A stretch of DNA of 64,000 bases from Brachypodius melanocephalos (lineage: Eukaryota; Chordata; Aves; Passeriformes; Pycnonotidae): assembly GCA_013398615.1 (NCBI GenBank), contig VZSR01002145.1, forward strand, positions 1,048,182-1,112,181, written 5' to 3'. Both the position numbers and the translations under genes were made by a program. The notes under the pieces were generated by a model. It was given only the letters and a program-made list of their open reading frames with translations. It had not been told where the DNA came from and ran no database searches. Numbering within the stretch: the stretch's first letter is position 1; each line of letters opens with the position of its first letter. This document shows, in pieces, positions 24,501 to 34,200 of this stretch.

Positions 24501-24649
24501 TTGGGGAACATGGTCTTGAAGTCCTCCATGGCCTGGTTGAACTCCAGGCGCCTCACCTGCCTGGCGGGGCGGCTGTTGTTGAGCTCCTGCGCGGAGGAGC
24601 CGCCGCGGGAGCCGCCGTTGCTGCTGCTCCGGCGGAAGAGGCTCGTCAT
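18516..24649 (-). CDS. CUEDC1: CUE domain-containing protein 1, complete CDS over 9 coding exons
   Basis: Nine exons (24649-24359, 23855-23728, 22760-22640, 21260-21077, 20507-20424, 19696-19607, 19180-19087, 18939-18881, 18586-18516) give 373 codons plus TAA; the human protein is about 386. Residues 1-28 are Ser/Gly/Asn-rich. Residues 29-75 form the CUE domain with the MFP motif (FKTMFPNMDYDIIECVL) and a C-terminal LL (ATIDQLLQMN), the two ubiquitin-contact motifs of the fold. An acidic DSSDSEDS stretch, a proline-rich PPPVYSPPAYES segment, RNWNPPLLGNLPEDFLRIL, a charged helix (YLEDERIALFLQNEEFMKEL) and a basic KTKMRKSKRKHLLKHQ segment follow. CUE domains bind ubiquitin; in mammals CUEDC1 is poorly characterised. 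The first exon is non-coding, at the 37.4 kb CpG island. One junction needs a shifted donor (see the exon at 19087). Confidence 0.94.
18881..18939 (-). CDS. CUEDC1: CUEDC1 coding exon 8
   Basis: Acceptor GGACGCAG precedes 18939; donor TATG|GTAAGG follows 18881. It encodes MGTAASTANLLDDVEGHAY, the conserved C-terminal motif. An alternative acceptor TTAG 12 bases upstream (exon start 18951) is also in frame with the shifted donor and would add four residues. Confidence 0.85.
19087..19180 (-). CDS. CUEDC1: CUEDC1 coding exon 7, tandem GTGT donor
   Basis: Acceptor CCCTCCAG precedes 19180. It encodes TRKKLFELARAFSEKTKMRK and SKRKHLLKHQ. Two donors overlap in CAG-GT-GTATCC. The first GT (exon end 19089) leaves phase 0, which no nearby AG of the next exon can read without a frameshift. 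The second (exon end 19087) leaves two bases that pair with acceptor 18939 to give HQ-VM-GTAAS, aligning without a gap to human HQ-SL-GAAAS. I chose the second. Confidence 0.8.
19607..19696 (-). CDS. CUEDC1: CUEDC1 coding exon 6
   Basis: Acceptor TGCCTTGCAG, donor AAAAT|GTGAGT. It encodes GEAAPSATSEAGGAV followed by the conserved SDDALFRDKLKHMGK. Confidence 0.92.
20424..20507 (-). CDS. CUEDC1: CUEDC1 coding exon 5
   Basis: Acceptor TTTTTCAG, donor TCAG|GTAACT. It encodes RLKYESKKSKSTSVAVSNDF and SFSSVLS, a serine-rich linker. Confidence 0.92.
21077..21260 (-). CDS. CUEDC1: CUEDC1 coding exon 4
   Basis: Acceptor CCTCCCCCAG, donor AGAG|GTGAAA. It encodes YLEDERIALFLQNEEFMKEL then QRNRDFLLALER, a strongly helical, charged segment. 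The first 25 residues are Gly/Pro/Gln-rich and variable. Confidence 0.93.
22640..22760 (-). CDS. CUEDC1: CUEDC1 coding exon 3
   Basis: Acceptor GCCCCACAG, donor CAG|GTGAGG. It encodes HYRNWNPPLLGNLPEDFLRI and LPQQTQAGTQ, the central conserved block of the family. Confidence 0.93.
22838..22890. repeat. 15-bp tandem repeat (CACAGCAGGGCCTGG)n
   Basis: Three near-perfect copies plus a partial one, in the CUEDC1 intron between coding exons 2 and 3. Confidence 0.85.
23517..23692. repeat. 18/20-bp minisatellite, GTGTGCTC(GC)ACAGACCCCC
   Basis: About nine tandem copies of an 18-bp unit GTGTGCTCACAGACCCCC alternating with a 20-bp form carrying GCTCGCACAG, 36 bases from CUEDC1 coding exon 2. Confidence 0.9.
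23728..23855 (-). CDS. CUEDC1: CUEDC1 coding exon 2
   Basis: Acceptor CCCCGCAG, donor CAG|GTGAGC. It encodes ILERTLEPDSSDEEPPPVYS and the proline-rich continuation ending APPTPPP, well conserved with mammals. Confidence 0.93.
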
Positions 24650-24821
24650 GGCGGGGCGGCTGCGGGGGCTCGGTGCCCGCGGTCCCGGCTGTGCCCGTGC
24701 CCCTCCTCACGGGGGGCTGCCCCGGCTGCCAGCCGGCACCATGGGTGGGCGGCGGGGGTCCCGCTCCCCGCGGCCGGCGGCTCCGCGTGTCAGCCCCCGG
24801 CGCACGGCTGCATCTTCCCAC
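24359..24821 (-). CDS. CUEDC1: CUEDC1 exon with start codon (5'UTR 24821-24650, coding 24649-24359)
   Basis: Acceptor CCTCCACAG precedes 24821 and donor GAG|GTAACT follows 24359. ATG is at 24649-24647, followed by TSLFRRSSSNGGSRGG; it is the only ATG in frame with the CUE domain. The exon is CpG-rich, and codes for the whole CUE domain in 97 codons. Confidence 0.93.
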
Positions 24822-27800
24822 CTGTGGAGGGGACGCAGGACAGAGTCACCCAGGGGACAAAGCCACCCACAGGACAAAGTCACCCACAGGACAGCACCCA
24901 GAGGCTCTCCCGTCTCAGCAAGGGACATTCTGTTCCGTTCCACCCATCCCACAGCATCCTCGTGGGACTGAGCCATCCCCACACTGGGCTTGGCGTGCTG
25001 GAGCGTGGATGTGCCGTGCCAGGGGCTGTACCAACAGAAGGCAAGGCAAGAAAAATGGCATTACTTCCACTGCCAAGGGCTGCCCAGATTTAACGTTTCC
25101 AGGTCTGACATGTATTTATAAACATGGTAAAATCGCTCTTTAAAATAAAACATGGAGTCGGCTCAGCGAGTGTCAGAGCGGGGGGCTAAAATGCTCTGCA
25201 GCACGGCAAATCGACCCTTTGGAAAAGCCACCAAATCCAAGATTAACATTCACTTTAAAACCATAAACAGATTATACAGCTACTGCTTCTCGTTTGAAAT
25301 TGCAGGGCCAAATTCAGTTCTGGATTAACTCAACTGTTTGAAACAGAATTACCCCAGGAACACTTTTGATCCATAATATCATTTTCAAAGGCTTTTTCCT
25401 AAGCAGCAGGCAGAGAGTTCAGGATAACTGTCCCTAAATGGTATTTAATGCAGAAGAACGTGCCAAGCACATTTCTTAGCGAAATGGTATAATCAGATTC
25501 CGAGCCATTAAGAGGAGCAGTCACCTCTGAAGGTCACCTGGGCTCTCCCCTGCCCAGCAAGACCGTGTGTGACAGCCGTGTCCCCAGTGCTCAGCCCCTG
25601 TGCCAGCCCACAGCTCTGAGCTGCTCCAAGGGGTTTCCAGGAGCTTCCAGAGGCTGCTGAGAACAAAACACACTTGCAATACATGGGGAACTCAGCAGGA
25701 ACTCGGGGACAAGTTAACTGCTTAACCCCCACCTTCATCCCCAGGAACAGCTCTGGCTCGGTACCAGAGGAATCAGGGGATGGTTCCTGCTCCAGGCACG
25801 ATCTGCTCTCCTTCCCTGGCTTCTTTGTAATCCTGGAAGTGTTCGCATTTGGATGCACCACAACAGCAGCCCTGTGCAAACACCAGCACCCCGCCAGTCA
25901 CCACACCTCTGTCCCTGGGTTGAACACGGTGCCAGGGGCCATGCAGTGCCACCTTCCCCTTCCTGTGGCATTTGACGGGACCCAGGGAGGCAGGACAATT
26001 ACTGTCGGGCACAAAGGGCCATTTCCAAACAGCACCAGGAGCCCCCAGCTCACTCCTGCTCACAAATAATATCCATTTAACTGGTCACTCAGCCAGGATC
26101 TGTCTCCATCCCAGTAATTCCCAATCCCCAGGATCAGCTTGCTAGGAGCCAGGCGTGGAGCAGCGCTGTGCGAGCAGAGCAGGAACAATTCCGACAGCTC
26201 TGCCCAGCTCTATTCACTGAGGACAAATAAATCCGCTGGAGTCAATTAATAAAACACTGCTGCTCGGTTCCTCCTCCGCTCCCCTGACTCATTCCCAGCA
26301 AAGAGCCGGCATTGTTCACACCTCTGGAATTATACTTTAATTGCAATATTGCATGGCTGGTTTAGTCACGTTTTAAATTGAGTTGTAACACATTCACAGG
26401 CTACACACCTCCTTACAAGATTTGGCTACTCCGAGAGGATGGGGAAGGAGCCTGGACACCCACGGGAACACAGCTCATGCTGGATACACACATGATCCAC
26501 ATATGGAGATGAGAGTTCCTGTGGAGAACCACTGACTCAGCAATGCTGTGCCAGCCCATTAACCTCAAATAACATCCCCCCAAATCAGGCTGGAAATCCC
26601 CAGATCTCCAAAAAGTAACCGAAGGACCTGTGGCTGGGGAATCTTTGTTTCCTAGCATTTGACCTTTGAGTGTGTATTTAAAGGCTTCCCTGTAACCACG
26701 AGGGCCACGGCACTGGCAGTGCCCCTGCCAGCCCTCTGGGCTCCTGTTGCCAACACCAGTTTTGGGGAGGTGTTAGTCAGCACCGCACGAGAGTCTGGGA
26801 CAGCTCCCTGCAAGTGCTGGATAGCGTGACTGAGCACAGCAACGTGCTGAGCCGTGGAAATATTCTGGTCAGAAGAGGAAAATTAGGGATGGGGACAAGA
26901 TATTTTACACCAGAAAGGCTCCGCCGGCTTCAAATAGTCCCAAGGGAATGTGTTGGGACCTTCCCTGCCCTAAGATACACCCCAGGAATTCGGGGCTGGC
27001 AGGGGCTGCTGAGAAGGCACAGGCCAAGGCAGTTCACATGCCCTGAAGGCTTTTAAACCTACTTTTCAAAGTCCTGCTGCTAATCCAAAGAAATGCAAAT
27101 CACTGCATCAGCATGAGTTAAAATCCAGGGAAAAGCAAGTGGCCCTGTTGGCAGGAGTTGATTTAAAAGACCAACAGGTATTCCTGTTCAAGCTGTACTC
27201 CGAGGATCCTCCCCAATTCCTGCGTGCCTGCAGCAGCGCGTTCAGGTGAGCAGTGGGGAGGGCAGCGGGACCCCGCTGGCAGCTGGGGAAGGGGCTCAGC
27301 ATATTCCTGGCCCTTATTCCTGTGATGTCAGTGAGGGGCTGGGAAGATGCCAGGAACAGCAAAATCCTTGGGATTTCCCAAAAAGGAAAGAAGAAGCTGG
27401 CGTGTGAGTGCAGCCCCCGCGCGGGCACGGGCGCGCCTGGGGCACGGGCTGGGCTCCTCTTGCCCTCCTGCCCCATGTGCAGAACGAGGCTGTGGTGACT
27501 CCTTTTATTGCTGCCTGATGAACTTTCTCCCTGCCTGACAACAGCTCCGGCCCCGTTATTCCGCAGCAGGACCCTGAATGCTGTTATTCATCCTCCAAAC
27601 CCAGGCACAGGCATAATCCTTCGCCCTTCTGCTGCGCCCATCACAGGAGGAGCTTAAAGGCTTTGCAAGCTCCTGCTCCGTGTGTCCCCGTGCCGCAGGT
27701 CGCAGAGAGCAGGGACACTGGCGCAGCTGGCACTGCCCCCCTGGTCTGTGGCTGGACCACCAGCCCTGGCAGCACAGGATAAATCCTCCTGTCCTGGCAC

Positions 27801-30647
27801 TGCCTGGTGCGGGCTCACCCCAGCTGACCCGTGCCACAGAGAAAGTGCCAGGTGACATCCCAGTGCCAGGCTGGGGCCAGGCACAGAGCCAGCACTGGCT
27901 TAGGAAGGGCTGCCATGATGCCACAGCCACACCAGCTTTTATCTAAGTACCCCCACATGCTGGGACACGGCTGGCACTGAAAATGCGGAGTTTTGGTGTC
28001 ACTGCGCGGCCAGGACAGCCCAGGGCACTTTCCCACACACCTCCACAGACTCTGCCTCACTGCACACTGTGCTCAGGCACTGGCACACCTTTGGCTGCAG
28101 CCCCTGCCCTTAGCTCACCACTCAAAACCATAAAATACAACTAAACACAAGCTGGCCTTGGGGGGCGGCTGCCCCCTGCCAGCCCAGGGCTTCACCCAGC
28201 CCTTATCCCACCCAAGCTGCCAGTGACTTGCACAATTCAGAGCCACCCTCGCCAGAGGCAAGGATGAAATCAGAGCCAGAAGAACGCCTCAGTCAGGCTC
28301 CTGGAAAGGGATAATGCTCACAGCCTGGGAGGAGCATCCTCCCGTGCCCCGGGCATCCTGCCTGGGCACGGCTGCTCTCACCGAACCCTGGGAGCAGGCA
28401 CTCGGTACCGCCCCAAAACGGGCTCTTCCCATGGAGGGACGGCCCGAGGGGAAGCTCTGGGGCAGGAACGGTGTCAAGTGGAGGCTGCCGGCCGCCAGCT
28501 GCTCGGGAAGAGCAGCTGGATAATCCCGGGGGTCGGCCAGACCGGGAATGTCGTGCTGGAAGCAGCAGTTGCTCGGCTCCGCCAGGAACACAGCCCGAGC
28601 GGAGGAGCCAGCAGCTGGAAAAGCACCGGGACTGATCGCTCGCAGCCCTCTCTGCTCGGGGAAGAGCCTTGGCACCAAGTGCAAACGAGAATATTCCCTA
28701 TCCCAGCGTCTGCTGCGGCTCAGACAGCAGATGGGATTGCTCAAACACTGCCCGGCCCCTTCTCCCCTGCTATTGCCACGCTGTGTTCATGGATCTCCCC
28801 TGAAAACACGCTGGGGCTGGGACCCCCCTCTGCAGCCAGGGTGGGGCTGACACCCAGCCAGTGCTGGGTCCCCCCCAGCCCCACACTCCCCAGCCCTCAG
28901 GGCACTCATCCCGTGGTGGCTGCAAGCCCAGGCCTGTGGTGCCTCAGCTGGGGATGCAGAACAGACATGCAGAAGCGTTTCCATGCTCAGGATTATTTGG
29001 AGAAAAGGGCTGACAGCTCCCCCAGTTCCTGGAGGGAAGACTCTTGGAAGAAGTCTCAGAACTCAAGGAGGTTAAACTAGAAATAATGGCTCTGTCCAAA
29101 GCAGATGTGCTGAGTTCTGCTGCAGCCAGGCCCCTGCAAAGGGATTGCTCAATGTGAGAACGAGAACTCTGGGAACGGGACTGCTCAGCAGCTGCAGGTG
29201 TGACTATAATAGGACTGAAACTGGGATGAAAAGTAAATTACCAGGAACAGAAATTATGCTATTCTCTACCACTAAATATGCCAAGGATGTGCAGGATGGG
29301 CCCCTACCAATCTCTCCTAAATCCCCTTGTCACCTTCCCCTTTGCCTCAGGGGATGCTGTGCACCCCTCCTGGGCCCACAGCCTGGGAAAATTGCTCCCA
29401 ACAAATCCTTTTTCATGGAAACAAATAAGCACCTGAGGATCTCCTTTAATACTTGTTCTACCGCGTATTAAAATGGCTGGGTTTAAGCCCTTTTCAAAAG
29501 CAAAAGCAATCAGAGAGGCGAGCACAAGTAAGCCCTGCTTGGAAACCTGTGCAGCACGTACCCCTCTGCCACGGGAAATTCCCCTCCTGGCTCCGAGGGC
29601 AAGGGCAGAGGAACCGGGAGAGCCATGGAGCGATCCCAACGCGGCACTGTCAGCATTCCTGCCCAGCTGCTCTCACCCGGTTGCTTTGCTGGGCAGCCCA
29701 TGGACACTGCAGCTCTGTGAACCTCAATATTCACGTTCAGGAGATGCAGCGGCTGCTGCTGCCTCGGGGCATGCACTGTTCTCCCAGCCCGGCCGGCCAT
29801 GCCCTCCTCCCGGACAGATTTATGGCAGCCCTTTGTGAGCCGACCAGATGTCGGCCCTCCACAGCACCCAGCTGGCTCCTAAACCAACAACAGCCCGATA
29901 AAACTCGGGGGGGGCACACTCAGCTGGGAGCGGAGAGCCAGGCAGGGTGCACTGGGGGGCACCCACCTTCCCCTGCCAGTGCCGGGATCCGCAGCGCTGC
30001 CAGGGGGTCTCGGTGCCCCCAGCCCTCTGTGCCAAGCCAGGCAGAGCCTCCCCTCTGCTCCTCCGCATTGTGCAGCGCTAATCCCCGGCTTTCACACGTT
30101 TTCCACGGCAGGACCACAGCCCCCGCCCCAAACTAAGCCCACATTAATGAGGCAGCACCAGATCCTTATCCAAAAGTCGCCTGCTTTGCGAGGCCGCCCT
30201 GCACTGGTTTCATTGAAGGTAATTTGATCTTGGTAGGACGACATTCCTAAAATAGTTGAGGGAATTCAAACATGAAATAAGGTTTCCAGGAAGGGATTAA
30301 AAAAAAAATAGGTCAAGCAAGTGTGAGCGATTAAAGTGACCCGGCATCCCTTTGTATGGTTTAACTGCGGCTCTGTTCGACTCCATCTTGCACCAAGGTG
30401 TAATAAATTAGATCCAAGAGGTTGCCCAAAGCAGCCAGGCCGATATAAGTTTATTGCACGAGGTGGCTGGTGTCGGTGACCTTTCCACCCCTGGCTTTCA
30501 CCACCAAAATCAAACACGCAGGGCCCAGCTGAACCATCAGCTACCCTACCTTAACCTACCCCACCCTACCCTACCGTAATCTACTCTACCCAACCATGTC
30601 GTAATCTTCCTTACCCTACCCTACCCTACCCTACCCTACCCTACCCT

Positions 30648-30962
30648 NNNNNNNNNNNNNNNNNNNNNNNNNNNNNNNNNNNNNNNNNNNNNNNNNNNNN
30701 NNNNNNNNNNNNNNNNNNNNNNNNNNNNNNNNNNNNNNNNNNNNNNNNNNNNNNNNNNNNNNNNNNNNNNNNNNNNNNNNNNNNNNNNNNNNNNNNNNNN
30801 NNNNNNNNNNNNNNNNNNNNNNNNNNNNNNNNNNNNNNNNNNNNNNNNNNNNNNNNNNNNNNNNNNNNNNNNNNNNNNNNNNNNNNNNNNNNNNNNNNNN
30901 NNNNNNNNNNNNNNNNNNNNNNNNNNNNNNNNNNNNNNNNNNNNNNNNNNNNNNNNNNNNNN
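30648..30962. other. Assembly gap (315 N) inside the pentamer array
   Basis: Ns flanked on both sides by TACCC repeats; array length is therefore unknown. Confidence 0.97.
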
Positions 30963-31158
30963 ACCCTACCGTACCCTACCCTACCCTATCTTACCCTCCC
31001 CTATCTTAACCAAACCTATCCTACAGTACTCTACCCCACGTTACTGTACTCTACTCTACCCAACCTTGTCATAATCTTCCTTACCCTACCCTACCCTAAA
31101 CTAATGTAGCCCACCTTACCCTACCCTTCTCTACCTTGCCCTACCCTACCCTATCCTA

Positions 31159-31205
31159 CCCTAACCCTAACCCTAACCCCAAACCCAACCCTAACCCTAA
31201 CCCTA
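31159..31205. repeat. Interstitial telomere-type hexamers (CCCTAA)n
   Basis: Six to seven copies of CCCTAA, two of them variant (CCCCAAA, CCCAA), inside the TACCC array. This is the vertebrate telomere repeat in the C-strand sense. Confidence 0.9.
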
Positions 31206-34200
31206 CCCTGCCCTACTCTACCCTACACTACCTCATTCGACCCTATCCTACCCTACCGTACCCTGCCCTACTCTACCCTACCCTACCTTACCCAAAACTA
31301 CCCTACCCTATCCTTTGGAAAAGCCGAGAGCCAGCGCTGCCTCCATGCCACGGGTCAGCCCATCCTGAGCTCCCTGCCTCAGTTTACCCATCCTGAGGCT
31401 GGCAGGAGTGAAGCCCAGGCACCCCTGTGCCCGCTGACATCCCCCCAGCCCCGGCCACAGCACACAAATCCATCTTTAACTGCTTATCCTTCTTCTCCCT
31501 TTGTGCTCCCAGCTAGGCACAAAAGCGCTGGGAAGCAGCTGTGAGTGAAAGAAAATAAAATTTCCTGCAGACACAAAGGTGTGTGGCATTCCCTGGGGAC
31601 TGGGCTCAGGGCAAGGCGTGTGGAGGACTCCTTGCCAGGCAATTTTTGGGTTAGGTTTGGGCAGTGGTGATAAAGGGGAGTGGGGGAACAGGAAGCCGGC
31701 CGGGGACAGGGCCGACCCCGCTCCCTGGATAATTAGTGTGGCTGATTCCAGTTGCTAATTTGCCATTATAGGTCAAGGGTGACAGAAATTAAAGGATGGG
31801 AGGGAAAAAAAGGAGAAAGAGCCTGAGTAGAGGCAGTCCCTTCCCCTCCATCTCTCTCCATAGCAGGAACATACTGGAATGAACTGGGAATAGACTGGGC
31901 TGACCCCGCCCCAGGCTGGTGCAGAGCGTCTCTGCAGGATTTGGCCCTGGGCATCCCACAGAGGCAGGGACAGGCAGGGACAGGCTGTGCAGAGCAGGCC
32001 CAGCCTCCAGCATCTCTGGTGGCTGCTCTCCTGCCACCAGGGTTTAAGGGCCGTCACTCACTGTGCAAAGGAAAAATCCCGTATTGATTCACCCGGAGCT
32101 CTGGAGCACAGACCGCACGAGTTTCTATGGAAACAAAATTAGTGGAGTAAAACTCTCCCTGCCAGCACACGGTGAATTATTCACCAGGACAGGCCCCTGG
32201 CCAGAGGGGCTGCTGAGAAGATTTAAAGGTGATCACAGAGCGGCTGCTGTGATCCCCCTTCCCTCGGGGACCAAACCACAGCCAGGGAGGATGAAAGGCC
32301 CTGGGTTTCCATGCCATGTGTGTGGTGGGAAGGTCCTGCACCTCCCTCACCACATCCACAGCCTCCAGGGTCCCTAGGGAGGGGATGAGGGCTTCTCCCC
32401 TCGCTTCCCCCATGCACTCCCAGCCCCTTGCACCAGGGCACGGCAGCGACACACGGCACAAAGTGTCACTGCCTGATGTCCACGGGCCATGCACCGGCCA
32501 CCCTGTGCTCACCCATCCCTGGCAGCCAGGACGAGCCTGGGAGGGCAGGACCAGCTCATGCCACAGAGCCTCCCAGCACTGTGGGAGCCAAGGGCCGGGG
32601 AAGAAAGGGACTGATGAAGTCACAGGGAGAGAGGAGGGGTTTTTCCGAGTCACTAAGCCATATGGTGGATACAAGCTATCCCGGGAAAGTGCCGAGCCAA
32701 CAATCCAGTGCTGCCCGAACCTCGTTGTCCTGGGACACAGCCTCATGCTGTAATTGCACCGGGCTTTTGTCCTCCCTCGTGCTGGGTGACATTGCTCAGC
32801 AGAGGAGAACCTGCTTGAAAGGCTACACCTCACCAGGGACAGGTATTTAATTAAGGCCCTACGTCAGGCCCCTCCTGCCAGCCAGCACAGGCTGCTCCAT
32901 CCCGGCACAACCCGAATTGTGGGGCAGAGAAAAGCCCTGAAAGGAGGAATGTTGAGTTTGCTCCATCACAGCACATCACAGAAATTACATGGGACACTAA
33001 ACTGGATTTGAAGCCAGGCCAAGGCTCAGAGAAACTCTCAAGTCTCCTCAGCAGCAGAGTCACTCGTGTGTCAGCACAGACCCAGACCCCCAGCAGTGGC
33101 TCTGCTTGCTGCCCCCTTTGCCAACAGCCACCACAACGGGTCATGTTCTTTTTCAGAACCCCATCTTGCTTCTCCTTCATTATTTTCGAGTTTGCATGAC
33201 TAATTCAGGTACGTCCCATCCCAGCGGATTTGCAATTGTGGCAATCACCAGCCAGGGAGGTTAAAAGCCACATGGATTTTAGAAGGAGCAGTTTAGGCTC
33301 CAGGAGCTGGGAATCCTCCCCAAAAACTGTCTCCCATCCCCAGCACTGCCTTATGGCCCCAGCATGTGCTCCCAGTGACCCATCTCCATCACCAGAGCTC
33401 CAGACACCACTCTCTCCATTTTCTGGAGATGATCTCCCTATTTTCCCCTGCTCAGCCCTGCTCTCCTGTGCCAAGGACAGCGGCCAGGCTCCATCCAGGG
33501 TGTCTGTGTGCCCACTGGCGTGTGCCTTCCCTGGGGAAGTGAGAGCAAGGGCAGAGATCAGCTGCCAGCTGTCAGGCAGAAGGAAGAAATAGCACTTCCA
33601 GGAGTCAGAGCTCATTTCCCAGCAATAAAAACAGGTTGGGGCTGGGAAAAAGTACCACTGATGGGGCTGCACATCCCACACCACTCCAGCCGATAGGAAA
33701 GTACCCAGGGGCTGTAGCTTGAATAAAAGCCATCAACAAGGCCTTGTTTTAAGTAGCACAGCTGTAGGTTAGGCCCAGATGAGGGCAGAAAGGATCTGCC
33801 ATTCCCCACATGGAATATTGCTGTGGATGGTGCCCTCCATGTGCCAATCTCAGCTCCTGGCTCCGAGTTATGGCTCCTCCAGCAGATGGAAAACGAAACC
33901 TTTCTGCTTCCTTCCAGGGAGGGGAATGGCTCAGATCAGCATCTGCCCTTAACTGCTCCACTCTCCATCCTCCTCTGCCCCATTATCCCCAGTCCACCCA
34001 CAAACACTGCTCTGGGGACCCCAGGAAGAGCCAGCATCTCCAGTGCTCGTAAATGCCACCTAGAAAGGAAGAACTGAAGAGTTTGTGCTTCTTGGAGTTA
34101 TTTGTGGGTGGCTTTTATCTCCTTTCCCATCTATTCTCGGTGTGCTTTGGTGAAGAAGGTCCTCACTGCTGAGTGGGCAGCCTGTCTTCCCTCTGCCAAG

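Larger units (their letters stand above)
30539..31314. repeat. (TACCC)n pentamer array with assembly gap
   Basis: A long degenerate array of TACCC units (TAGGG on the CUEDC1 sense strand) interrupted by 315 Ns, with variants such as TACCG, TATCC and TACTC. It lies in CUEDC1 intron 1. The non-round N count suggests a sized scaffold gap. Confidence 0.93.

Noticed and set aside
24480..24971. Plus-strand and alternative minus frames over the CUEDC1 first coding exon
   Set aside because: Shadows of the CUE-domain frame and CpG-rich 5'UTR.
30539..31314. True chromosome end (telomere)
   Set aside because: Unique sequence and CUEDC1 exons lie on both sides, so it is interstitial.
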